Positions 47,018-57,933 of a stretch of 64,000 bases of DNA are shown piece after piece (positions within the stretch are counted from its first letter, which is position 1; each line of letters begins with the position of its first letter). The position numbers were made by a program, and so were the translations under genes. The stretch is from NCBI GenBank assembly GCA_019096195.1, contig JAGTXK010000226.1, positions 62,001 through 126,000 of the forward strand, read 5' to 3'. The stretch is from Boletus sp. NGJ (lineage: Eukaryota; Basidiomycota; Agaricomycetes; Boletales; Boletaceae). The notes under the pieces were generated by a model. The model worked only from the letters and a program-made list of their open reading frames with translations. It made no database searches and had not been told where the DNA came from.

Positions 47018-48952
47018 ATGCAGCGGGGTCTTCCAATGGTACAGAAACTGTCTATCGTTCGTGACAATTGCTGATTCCGCTTTTTTCTCAGCAACCAACG
47101 GTGGTCCTTCTTCGTGAGGGTACCGACACTTCACAGGGTAATCCGCAATTACTCTCCAATATCTCGGCCTGTCTCGCAGTTGCCCAGACGCTCTCCAGCA
47201 CCCTCGGACCACGCGGTATGGACAAACTGATTGTGAACGAGCGCGGAGAGGCTCAGATCACGAATGATGGTGCGACCATCCTCAAGCTTCTCGACATCAT
47301 CCATCCAGCTGCCAGAACCTTGGTTGATATCGCGCGTGCTCAAGACGCAGAGATTGGCGATGGAACTACCAGTGTCGTTCTTCTCGCTGCCCAATTTCTT
47401 AAAGAAATCCGTGGATACATCGAAGAAGGCGTCAGCCCCCACATCATCATGAAGGGATTTCGCAAAGCATCGCAATTGGTAGCTGTCGCATTTATCGTGT
47501 CTCTATCACGTCTTACATCTTTACAGGCCGCTGAACGCGTAAATGCAACTCAAATCAGCATTGACAAGAGCAATCCCGAGTAAGTTTGAAGCCTCCTATC
47601 TAACCAACCGTCCAATCTTCTTGCCAGACATTTCCGCTCTCTCCTCCTCAAGTGCGCGTCAACTTCAATGTCATCAAAACTCATCCATTCCGAGAAAACC
47701 CTTCTTTTCGAACATGGTCGTCGATGCTGTCCAGTGCCTGGACCCAGACGACTTGGACGAATCACTCATCGGTGTCAAGAAGATCCCCGGTGGTGGTATG
47801 CAAGATTCACAGTTGATTCAAGGGGTCGCTTTCAAGAAAACCTTCACATACGCGGGTGCAGAGCAGCAACCAAAATCCTTCAAAAATCCCCTCATCCTTA
47901 GTTTAAACGTGGAACTTGAGCTCAAGGCTGAGAAGGACAACGCCGAAGTTCGCGTGGAAGCTGTATCGGACTACCAGGCAATAGTCGATGCCGAATGGGA
48001 GATCATTTACCGGAAGCTTGAGGCCATCGAGAGGACCGGTGCAAAAGTCGTGCTGAGCAAGTTGCCGATTGGTGATCTAGCGACGCAGTGGTTCGCAGAT
48101 AGAAACATCTTCTGTGCTGGCCGCGTTCCTACCGGCGATCTTCGCAGAGTCTGCCAAGCTGTTGGTGGATCCATTCAATCGACCTGTTCGGACATAACCC
48201 GGGATTATCTTGGTACCTGCGGTTCGTTCGAGGAACGGCAAGTTGGCGGTGAACGATACAACATCTTCGAAGAGTGCCCAAAGGCGAAGACGTGCACTCT
48301 AATCCTTCGCGGTGGCGCGGAACAGTTTATCGAAGAGGTTGAACGTAGTCTACACGATGCCATCATGGTAGTCAAACGTGCCATTCGGAATGGCGATGTG
48401 GTCGCTGGGGGAGGTGCCGTGGAGGTAACGTTTCAAACATTATTTTTAAATGATTAGGGTTAAATAACCTACAGATGGATGTATCTGCGCATATACGAAA
48501 ACATGCACTCTCCATTCCAGGAAAGCAGCAGCTGATCCTGGCCGCTTTCGCAAAAGCGCTGGAAATCATTCCTCGCCAAATCTGCGACAATGCTGGAATC
48601 GATGCCACGGATATCCTAAATAAGCTTCGCATGAGACATGCCGCCGGTGACAAATGGTATGGTGTGGATGTCGACGGAGCTGAGGGTGTGAGGGATAACA
48701 TGGAAGCATTTGTGTGGGAGCCCTCGCTCGTGAAGCTGAACGCTATCAGCAGTGCTACCGAAGCGGCTTGCTTGATTCTCAGCGTTGACGAGACGGTGCG
48801 AAATCCGCAGAGCGAAGCAGTATGTTGTCTTTTCGAACCTTAGTAGCTGAACTGACGGGATCCTTAACTAGCAAAATCCTGGGCCACGTGCTCCACCCGG
48901 CGCGGCTCAACGAGCCCTTAGGGGTAGGGGTAGAGGTATACCTAGACGGTAA
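47018..48952 (+). CDS. CCT7: CCT7: chaperonin TRiC/CCT subunit eta
   Basis: One of eight paralogous subunits of the cytosolic ATP-driven chaperonin that folds actin and tubulin. The first exon is short: ATG 47018, MQRGLPM, then an intron, then [18 protein letters not shown]. Family motifs: [72 protein letters not shown] and [16 protein letters not shown]. An Arg/Gly tail ([13 protein letters not shown]) ends at 48952. Downstream of [15 protein letters not shown] the frame is lost for one base: an A run at 47695-47698 has one A too many for [12 protein letters not shown] to follow. Since CCT7 is essential, a sequencing error is the likely cause. Otherwise full length. Confidence 0.95.
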
Positions 48953-49696
48953 CGAGACGTAACATTGCGAAGATGAATCTGAATGTCCCGGATGAAAGGA
49001 ACATGGCGTATCATTTGTTCAATACACAAGCGCTAATGTCTTCAGTTACTTGGTACGTGAACTGGAAAATATGCTTGAGAACGACAACAGCCAGAGCCCA
49101 TCGCGTTATCTTGTCACTGAAGATGCAATTCTTCTGCTGTTCATATCAATCCCATCACCCCCATGTGATGTTCTTCTCATGATCAAAGAACGACTATGTG
49201 CGCTCTACTTCCCCGGTCTCATGGCGCTGTCACAGCAGACATAGAAAAACACACCCGAAGGTTCGGACATACAAAAACGACAAACTCGACCGGTTAAAAG
49301 GACGGGGAAGGGGAGTTTGGACAATCATGCAACGACTGAGTCGAAGCTGTACACCCTGCCCAGAAAAGCCACTTTCGCTTGCCTCCACAGACCAAAGTGC
49401 CGGTAATCGTGGTCTCTGTCGAGCAAAGTTTTCGTCGTAGGGTTCAGAAAACTTTATTCCTGCATACTTCTAAAATCGATATTCCCCCAGATGAGAACAC
49501 TTTCGCGAATGAACTATGCCTGATTGCGAAGCGTGAGACCACCATCGTCAAGGAAGTGTTTCAAGGGACGAACACGTCAGGGAAAGTAGATCCAGAGAAC
49601 CTTGGAAAATCTTCTTCGATGATAATTAAGTATCTGCAGTAGGGTTCGAAGTACAACAAAGTTAAGTACGATATTTGTGCTCATCTATCAACGGAA
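48953..49696. other. Convergent gap with unexplained coding-like stretches
   Basis: Between CCT7 and WSS1. After a CTTCAG near 49040 the + strand reads YLVRELENMLENDNSQSPSR on to 49244. After a CCACAG near 49388 it reads VPVIVVSVEQSFRRRVQ on to 49642. Neither has an ATG in context or a family I know. They may be chance or decayed sequence. Confidence 0.3.
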
Positions 49697-50930
49697 TCAA
49701 CTGTGGTTCTTAATGGCTCCGCAAAAGCGACAAGACCAGAATTCGTGGGGTATGTCCCTTTCTCCGCATGTCGCACATGCCCACCCGACTGAAGTGTCGA
49801 TTGGTCGCACAGCAAGACATGCGTCACACTGTAAAACCAAATCTGTATTAATCAAGGTGCAAACGGGGCAAGTCCATTGTCCGTCAGCAGATGGATTCAA
49901 AGTGTTCCTTGCTCGACTTGACCCTGAGGTGGGTTGCGGCCACGAAAAGCCTGAGTTTGGGCCCGAGGTGCTACGAGTAGCAAAACCATCGTTGTCATCG
50001 TTCGTCAAATCAATCACCGCATTATCCACCACACTTGTTTTGGCAGCCTTGTCGGCCTCGCGCAAAGCAAGTGACCCTGACCCGCAAACCGCATCATCTC
50101 GCCTTCTGCGTTCAGCAGCCTTTGAAAGGCAGTCGTAAGAGGGACATTGCTGAATTTTTAAAAAGACAGACGTACACGAGCCGCGAGTTCGCGGGGGACT
50201 CAACTTGTCAAGTGCACTGGACCTCCCGCCGAGCCTCCCACCACCTTTAGTCACTGTCTCTGTTTTTCGTCGCCTTTCCGCGGCTTCAAGGGCCCGAACC
50301 CTAGCGATATGCGGGGGTAGATCGTGCGAGACACCAGCACCCAATTTGTGGCCGGGAGAGAAGAAGCCCTCGCCAGCATAACCAGAGCGTTGAAGCGCAT
50401 CATACTCGTCCTCGAGTTCAGCGAGGAGCTTGTAGAATTTCTCGTCGTGGGGTCCATGCACGTTGTGCGTGAGCTGACATGGAAAGATTATAATCAACAA
50501 ACTGTCTGCTAAGCTGCAGGGGAAAGTTCACTTCATGTAACATTGTTCCCACCACTGCATCCTCTTCGAGAAAGGTATCGGGATCCCAGGCTGGACGCAG
50601 TCTTAAAAGGATATTTTGGCCACCGTTTATGTCTGAAACGAGGCTGGTTCAGCACGACTAAAGCATGTTTATCACTTGCTACTCACTCAGCCCTACGACA
50701 CTCGCGTTTGAGTATAATCTGCAGGATAATCTCGCACGTCAGGAAAGCTTGGACTCACCAAGTAAGTTTGGACTATCAGGAAAGAACTCGGCGAGGGTAG
50801 GAAGAACCCAACTGTGCTTGCGCATGATGGGCTTCACCAGTGAGGCTACGCGCTGCAACATGGGCAAGGCACGATCGGCCTTGGGCATATCCTTGAGATG
50901 GGTGAAAGACTTGACGAACGTCTCGGTCAT
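49697..50930 (-). CDS. WSS1: WSS1-type WLM-domain metalloprotease (DNA-protein crosslink repair)
   Basis: Cleaves proteins crosslinked to DNA, guided by SUMO and Cdc48 in yeast. ATG 50930 starts MTETFVKSFTHLKDMPKADR. The WLM domain continues with LAEFFPDSPNLLG and GTMLHELTHNVHGPHDEKF. This contains the zinc-binding HELTH plus the distal H; an intron cuts it exactly between E and L. Then come RSGYAGEGFFSPG and KLGAGV. A conserved AAERRRRDD helix is followed by VIDLTNDD, a SUMO-interacting motif. Two RanBP2-type zinc fingers end the protein: WTCPVCTLINTDLVLQCDAC and WACATCGERDIPHEFWSCRF. The stop is at 49697. Yeast Wss1 lacks such zinc fingers, but other fungal and plant WLM proteins have them. 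Confidence 0.92.
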
Positions 50931-51883
50931 GTTGAAAGCAAGTTCAGACAGTGGGGTATTGAGGAGACTCTGCCCTAGCAGATGGCAGCGCCAGCTCTTG
51001 GAGCCTCGGCTGCGGTCTGACGCGTCCAACGCGTGTCTGATTAAGCCCCTGATAAGACTTAGTCAGCACGTTTGGCAGGTCGTAGAACGCTGTAGACATC
51101 CTCGCAAAGGGCCTAGCCTGAGATCGGAAGCAGGCGTAAGGCTCATTTTTTTTTCTCGATGGAGAAAGCTGCCCACTGACCCCCTTACAACACAGGTATG
51201 TAATGATGTCGCTTCCTCAGACAATTGAGAGCTGTGATTGGAGGACGGCTAGCAAGAAGGGAAATTAAGGGATGACTCCGAGGTTGACCGCTGCAAAAAA
51301 GCTGCTCAAAACCGGCGCGGCTTAGTGAGCAGTAAGCACATATTATTTGACAAGTTCCTTGCTATGCATTCTAGAGGAAGGGCAAGAACCACCGTGACCG
51401 CCCAATATCGCCCAGGGCCAGGTCTCCATACTTTGGCTTGAAAGTCGCCTTAATTTGCGCCAGGACGAGAATCAACCCTACTTGGCACACGCTTGCGTGG
51501 GACCCAACCAAGTCCCTGTGCTCTCTAGACCCGCAAAGCTTGCTTGCCTGGAAGTGCCAAGCCCAGGTTCCGTCTCCACCTCTTCTGAACTGGATATGTT
51601 GCGGTGGACATTGGCCTGTCGCAGGATCGCCAAACACCACACCTTCGTAACGAACCGATTCATCTCTGGTCCATGAGGTGTTCGCCTACTTTATACAACT
51701 GAGCATCAGCCTAGACTGAACTCGGCTCCTTTAAGCCATTTCATTTCAGAAGCTCCGTCCAGGAGTAACGAGGTCCCTGTGTTTGCGCGGCAACTCCCCT
51801 CAAGCTCCTTGTTAAAAGTTGTGATCCACCCATCACCAAACTCCTCCACCTTTGGTTTCTAACCTTCGGTGAACAAATTCACG
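50931..51883. other. Intergenic, 0.95 kb, no gene seen
   Basis: Divergent upstream regions of WSS1 and the membrane protein gene. A few open frames, none convincing. Confidence 0.45.
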
Positions 51884-53641
51884 ATGAGCCTAGTCCCTCC
51901 AGGTACTGCACCTTCCGTTGATATCAGTTTATATGCCTCTGTTCAAGGTAGGTTCTACTGCCATCTCTGCGTTTTTTTCGAAATAAACGCCACCGCCATC
52001 AGTTGCCGTCACCAGTGCTGCCTTGTACGACCACGGTCAGTCGCCGTGATGTACTGAATCAATGCGTTTTCCGACCGTTGTTTCGCGCCGCAGCTCTCGC
52101 TCTTGGTCGTGAGGTGAGCGACATGACCAAGGTTACTTTGAAACGCTACTGATAACTGTTGGACTAGGTAGAACTCATATGGGTGAGCTCACCCATGGCG
52201 TGCATGCACCCATGTTGAGTGATCGTCGTCACAGATGAAACCTACGTCTCTTGTGACGGTGTTGTACGTGATAGTAAGCAAAATAAGGTAGCCTGGAAGA
52301 GTTTAACCCTAATAATCTCCCCAGGAACGATATCTGGGCGATATTGTTCTCGTGTAAGTCGCTGCGCTTAAATGTAGTCTTCGTGTCTGAGGCCTTGCGT
52401 TGTACATTGTCCAGAGCTGGTTTGTGCTGTGAGTTTTGTCATGCTTTATCGTCACATGGTCACCTTAACTCGACGGTTGGAACAGTATGCTTTTCAGTGT
52501 CTACCTCAGAAGCGGTAAGCATTGAATCTTTCATCCAGCGTCATGTTTTGTTGAGTACTTTCAAGGAGTACGTGAATGTGTTTGACATTATAACTCCTGA
52601 CCTGCACGACATTCTCTGCCGAATAGGTGTACGTATGTTTGATTGGTTCAGCCTTTCATTTAGTTTGACTTTTGGGGTAGGTATACGGCTTTTCCAATTT
52701 CGTGCGTGGGGAGCACTTGCATACTCGTGGGCCACACAAGGTCCTTGACTCCTTGCCAACAGAATCCATGTGTAGCTGACGTTTTCCCCGCAGCGACCAT
52801 GCAGCTCCGCATATATGCAATGTACAGGCAATCCAGACGGATCCTGGTCCTCTTGGTCATGTCGTTCTTATGTGAGATCGCCGCGATCGCGTTCATAATT
52901 TTTCGGGAAATCGGACCAGAGAGTCCCCTCAAAGGTCCGTCAAACCCCTCTGTTCAATTCGCCTGCAGGTTTCACGTCAGGACGTTCAGCAATCAACAAC
53001 TTTGTTCCCGGAGAGGATTTCTGCACGTTCTCTGGTGTCAATGGAGACTTTGTGTACATCTTCATCCCCTTCCTTTGTTTCGAATTCTTTCTCTTCATCT
53101 TGGCTGCGCGCATCTTCGTTAGCAACATGCGGCGCAACAAGGAAGCCAGTGATGAAAAGCGCCTCCGACTGAACACGTTTGTGGGCATTTTGACCCGCGA
53201 CAGTCTCTGCTACTTCTTCGTGTGCGTACACGACCAACATTGTGCAGATCGTGACAGCGACCGACTCACGTCGACCGGTTGATGTAGAAATCTTATCGCC
53301 TGCGCCGTCGTCATGGGTCTGTGGCAGAGCGTTACCGTACGTCGTCCCTCCAGACTCGGTCCGGCACTATCGTGTTCACTTTGTCGTTTTTTTTTTCGGC
53401 TTCTCAGCAGCTGTACGCAAATATATGCATCCCGTTCGTCATGCTGCTCGAAGTGCTCGTCGGCACGAAGCTCATCCTCGATTTTCGTGAGCGGTATGCC
53501 CGCTCGGACGGGGAACCCGTTGTTTCGGGTAGATGCAGCTCCCTGCACTTTAGAGGAGATGGTGACATACCAATGGACTCCGTTCACATATCTGTACGAT
53601 GCCACATCGAAACGGTCGTCGTCACGGACGTTGAGACGTAG
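51884..53641 (+). CDS. Multi-pass membrane protein, DUF6533 type
   Basis: Function unknown; a family expanded in mushroom-forming fungi. ATG 51884 reads MSLVPPGTAPSVDISLYASV, then ALALGREVELIW over two introns, the typical N-terminal DUF6533 phrase. Then MKPTSLVTVLYVIVSKIR. Further hydrophobic segments: the exon at about 52800 with MQLRIYAMYRQSRRILVLLV and a following helix (FLCEIAAIAFIIFREIG); FVYIFIPFLCFEFFLFILAA near 53045-53110; ACAVVMGLWQSV; and ICIPFVMLLEVLVGTKLI near 53425. I count about six to seven helices. The cytosolic tail ends VVTDVET at 53641. Several exons in the 52300-52760 part are uncertain. A perfect 18-bp palindrome spans the splice donor after ELIW. Expression is probably low or conditional. 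Confidence 0.75.
52179..52196. repeat. 18-bp perfect palindrome across a splice donor
   Basis: ATGGGTGAGCTCACCCAT is fully self-complementary. The donor GTGAGC of the intron after ELIW starts inside it. A second palindrome, GTGCATGCAC, follows at 52200-52209. Confidence 0.75.
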
Positions 53642-54005
53642 ACGTGGATGAAATCAGTGTGTTTATTAGGTTGCATACAAGCAATGTAAAAATACAATTA
53701 AGCATGTGTATAACTCCAATCAGCGTACTGTACGACCAATATTTGGCATACAGATGCGGGGAATGAGGATATAAAGCAGTCTACAAGGCGTTGAGCCATT
53801 ACGAAGGAAAGTGGGTGCCCTATGCAAAAATAATAATGCAACATCGATACAGTGAAAACTCCATGAGTGATGATGAGCACCGGAGCGAATTAATACAATA
53901 CGGAAAGCAAGGAGCGTGGGGTCGTGTCAAATGGGACGGACATACAGCAATGAAAGGACGTGCAGAAATGGGTAACAATAATGCAAAGACAGATGATCAT
54001 GGCGG
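53642..54005. other. Convergent 3' region, 364 bp, no gene seen
   Basis: Lies between the membrane protein stop and the methyltransferase stop. An open frame with no recognisable features crosses it. Confidence 0.45.
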
Positions 54006-56319
54006 TCATGAAACGTGGATTTCTTCGTCGACTTTTGCGGCACTGTACACCCTGATAGCGCGTACAAAGTCGAGTTTCTCACGCGGGAATAGAGGGTCGG
54101 GGGGAGCGCTCATACTTCCCGCGCGAGGACCTGCTTGAAGAGGGGCTTCAAGTGAGTTGCGGGGCGTATTTGATCGAGGTGTCGTCGCGACGGGGACGGA
54201 GATTTCAAGGTGGGAATCAGGGCACTCTGATGGCCAATTAAACCGTTTTCGACGGAAACTGGCAAGGTACTAAATCCATTATCATACAGTCTGGCGTCAT
54301 GAGCACGTACCTCTCGTAATCCCAAATAAAGTCCTCTACCATTTGCTGGTCAAACGGCAGATTCTGATCCCGAGCGATATCTTGCAAATACTCTGTAAGC
54401 GCAGCCTTGCATCCGATGAGTGAATGTAAATGTTTGCATGCGTGCATTTCGAGCTCGAAAGGAGCTATAGGGATGAACGTGGCGGGCCAAAGGATGAGAC
54501 CAGGGGATTGAGTAGGGTGGGAGTGGGATGAAGTGGGCTTGACTCCAAGGGGACCAGCAGCTTTAGCAGTGGTCGTGTCAGGAGCTATGGAAGGATTGGG
54601 TAGGCTTTCTTCACTAGAACGGTCGCCTTTCGTGCGCTGCTTCTTTTCCTTCTCCTTGTGATGATCCCATTCGACGTTTGTCACCCATTTAGCGAAGTCC
54701 TTGCCGGCTTTCTTGAGACCAGCGCTACCCTGACTCTCCGAACTTCCGATAGAAGAATTATCGGAGTCTTGGCTTGAAGATGGCGCTAGGTACAAATTGA
54801 ACTCGTGAAGTCTGTGTTGGTTGTACCGCCCGAAAACCGTGTCGATGACCTGGTCAAAGAATTTGCCTGGCCGGGGATGTACAGAGAACTTGTGCGACAG
54901 CATGTCTTCGAATAGCTTCTCCAGGGCCTTGGAGTTGTCTACACTTTGATTCCACTCAGAGACTGGATCGTAGGCAGGTTGGGGGATATCATCCGTGTCC
55001 ACGAGAGAGGAAAAGCGGCTCTTGGTGCTCACGAAATCATCGTCGTCATCGTCGTCATCTCTCCGTTCAGTGTCTGTGCCCTCTTCAGCCTCATCATCAT
55101 TACAATCGTCGAATGATGAAGATGGCTGGGGCACGCTTGGGATGTCGTGGGAATCCGCTGATGGCTGTGGTGGGCGCTTGGTGTATGGGAAGTGGAGGTA
55201 ATCGTCGATTAGTTCGAGGCGTCCGCCCTGTGCCAGAACCCTCCTGACTTCTGACAGGACATGCTCCCATCGTTCGTAGGGAATACAGAGCGACAGATTA
55301 GCCATTCTCACGAGATCAAACATGTTCTTGGGAAAGGGTAATTTATATTTGACGCTGCGCGAATTCGTGAGCAATAGATGACATTTAGCAAGTGGGAGCG
55401 CGCACAAATTGCCTTGCTTCCATTGAACGTTACTGGGTGATTCAGCACCGCCACGCAAGCGAGCGGGATCAAGAAGGTCGAAACCAATGACCTGAGAAGA
55501 TGGCCAGAATTCTGCGGCCTCCACAGCCCACCCGCCAGACCCACACCCCAGGTCTAGAATAGACCTTGGAAGAGTCTGTGTGAAATCATGGAACGACGGC
55601 GAGTGATTGAGGTTGAGACGTCGCAACAAGATGTCTGAGAACTTGTCACTAAACAAGGGTCAGAGAGAGAAGACGACCAATTATGGGAAGAAACCAAACT
55701 TGTCTAAAAGAGTCCTGTCGTAGGCAAGCATATAGGGTGCATCGTCACGCGAATATGGATGATGTTTCATTCCTCGTCGTACGACGAAGCGATCCTGTTG
55801 TTCAAAGGCATCTATGGAAGGATCGCGCGGGTTCGATCGTGGTGGGGGAAGCGAGAGAGTTGCTTGTATGTCTAGAGCCTGGTCTTCTACCGGCATGCGA
55901 TGTGAGAGTCCGGTTGCGAAGGGATCAAAGTCTGGTGGTGACGAAGAGGCTATGGACTTTTTCTTCTTCCTCAGAAAACTCTTAATAACGCCCTCGCGCT
56001 TCGGGGACTCCTGTGTGGCATCGGGAGGGCTGTTGAGGGGAACGGGAGATTTGAGCAAGTCTGCGCCGGACGGCTTTCGGTTGAAGGACTTTGATATGGG
56101 GGATTCCTTGCCCATCATGCTAAAGTAGCCCGAGTCAACACTTGCCCGAGAATAAGAGCGACGATGGCGATTATCGTCGTGGCGTGAGTTAGAGCGATCG
56201 AGAAGGGGGAACAGAGAAGAACGGGGGGTGGAACGAGAGCTGTCGGAGGGTGATTCGTCGTCGTCGTCGTCGTCGTCGGTCAACTGGAGAAGGGGGAAAG
56301 GTACAGGAAAGTGGAGCAT
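54006..56319 (-). CDS. SAM-dependent methyltransferase with long disordered N-terminus
   Basis: Substrate unknown. ATG 56319 gives MLHFPVPFPLLQLTDDDDDD, a Ser/Arg-rich region, and then the entry to the fold YMLAYDRTLLD. An intron near 55630-55680 joins to NDKFSDILLRRLNLNHSP. The Rossmann core follows: SAM motif I SILDLGCGSGGWAVEAAEFW, VIGFDLLDP, and after an intron near 55330-55400 FDLVRMANLSLCIPYERWEH and VLAQGGRLELIDDYLHFPY. Poly-Asp and Ser-rich inserts follow, then helical blocks (SKALEKLFEDMLSHKFSVHP; FGRYNQHRLHEFNLYL; FIPIAPFELEMHACKHLHSL). The last intron (near 54250-54315) leads to a tail ending RAIRVYSAAKVDEEIHVS at 54006. It has the fungal Methyltransf_25 layout with large inserts. 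No specific function can be assigned. Confidence 0.86.
56255..56278. repeat. (TCG)8 microsatellite coding poly-Asp
   Basis: Eight TCG units encode an Asp run near the N-terminus of the methyltransferase. It is likely length-variable. Confidence 0.8.
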
Positions 56320-57288
56320 GCTGGGGTATAAGACTGGGGCGAGGTGTCAAAGCGATTGTGGAGAACGGTCAAAGGCCTTTGTGTGCAAGAGACAAAGGGG
56401 GGGGACGAACACGAGGTGGAGCGGGCGTGCTTTGTTGGCAGAGGAGCGGGAAAGAGTGACACAGGCTGGGAAGACACTGCATCCTAATAGCCATCGGGAA
56501 GACCAACTATCGCCGACCCGTATTCGGATGTGTCATTCATCATCGCTCTTCCTCTGTTCCCAATAAATCTGTCTTCAAGGGACCTGCCACGTAAATTCCG
56601 ACCCCAAAGTCGCAAAACGAGCAGTGCTAGCCGAAGACGAGACAGAAACACAAGACATACCTTGTGATCTGCCGTGGAACAAAGCCATCGCCACAAAAGG
56701 TAATTTATCCGCACCATCCATTATCATGCACATGGACGCAGCTAATAGATCTGATTGGCTGCGCCGAGGCGATGGCGATGAAAGGATGGCAAGTACCGCA
56801 CTGTCTACATCCGTGTTTTCTCCGCATTCGAGGTACTGAGGCAGTACGTACCCCGTTCATCGGCATGGCCCGTAAAAAAAAAAGAAGCTAATAAAAACAT
56901 ATTAACTACCCAAGTCTCGGATCGCAGTCTATCGAGGAGCTAGAGACATTCCATCAATCACCTGGGGCGAGAACGGAGATACCATCTTGCATATGGTATT
57001 CGGCGTCAGGATACACAGTATCTTCCGTGCCTGCTCTCGTGACGCCTGAAATTTAAAAGGTCAGCGCAGGTCCGCCATCATTCATGCAATAAATATGTGG
57101 ATATATGCGGGTCGAAATGGAAATTGAGAAACAAGGTTATTCGCTGGGTCGACACCATGTTTCGTGGCAAACGTCGCTGCGATCGCAAAAACCGCGAGTA
57201 ATGTGCAATTGAGAAATATTACATCCCGTGCGTGTATAAGCTCCAATGCACGTGGAACGCCTAGGCAGATTAGAAACCTGACTCAGCC
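56320..57288. other. Intergenic, 0.97 kb, one unexplained exon-like piece
   Basis: On the minus strand a TTTCAG near 57048 is followed by VTRAGTEDTVYPDAEYHMQD to a stop near 56950. It reads like a C-terminal exon, but no upstream exon was found. The remainder holds no gene that I can see. Confidence 0.35.
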
Positions 57289-57816
57289 TCAATCCTCGTC
57301 TTTTCGTGGCGGTGGACCGCAAGGTTGGAGCATCCGCTAGACCGAGCATATTAGCGCCACGAACAGACAATCCTACGAACCATACCTCTGTCATCTCAAA
57401 CTTTACTCTTCCAATAGCTTCCCCATCTGCAATCGCAAGATAGGATGTCAACGGAGGGTGGCCAGCGATGGACGAGAGTGTATCTCGGTGTTGGTGAGTC
57501 ACCCAGTCACTACGGGAGCGCACGTGAGCCATACGTCCAGTGGAGCTAACGTGTGACCCACAATTTAGTCAAATCGGCATGTCCTTGGAGTTGGCGCGTG
57601 TTGTCAGGAAAAGTGGTGTAGGAGGGATTGAATACCTACCTGTTCCAGTGTACCTGGCATGCACTTATACGAGTGTCAGTATCAATGTCAATCTTAGAAG
57701 AACCTCTCAAAACCCACAGTGCTCTAGCTGCGTGTTTGCGGTATATCTTAACTCGGACGACTGTGTCAAGGTACGTCGGACAGTGGACGGAACGACGAAA
57801 ACAAAAGCCTTACCAT
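57289..57816 (-). CDS. SF3B5: SF3B5/SF3b10: U2 snRNP splicing factor 3b subunit 5
   Basis: Smallest part of the SF3b complex, which holds the intron branch site in the U2 snRNP. Five exons join to about 86 residues, the length of the human protein. The first coding exon is only the ATG at 57814-57816, followed directly by a GTAAGG donor. Then SSELRYTANTQLEH; LHARYTGTG, HADLTKF and DWVTHQHRDTLSSIAGHPPL across two introns; YLAIADGEAIGRVKFEMTE; and the last exon RMLQPCGPPPRKDED with TGA at 57289. The landmarks YxGTGHAD, QHRD and MLQPCGPP all match. It is head-to-head with LRP1 over 117 bp, so both RNA-processing genes likely share a promoter. Confidence 0.94.
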
Positions 57817-57933
57817 GATGGAGTTTGCCAACTTGAGTGACACCGCCACAAATAAGTTGCTCGATCACGTGGATCCAATCAGCCACGTATGTCGCATGCG
57901 GTCCGTCGACCTCGTTCATTTTTGCGACGCATC
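57817..57933. promoter_or_regulatory. Shared SF3B5/LRP1 divergent promoter region
   Basis: Only 117 bp separate the start codons of two RNA-processing genes. It contains CACGTGGAT (57868-57876), an E-box-like CACGTG. No TATA box was seen. Confidence 0.45.
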
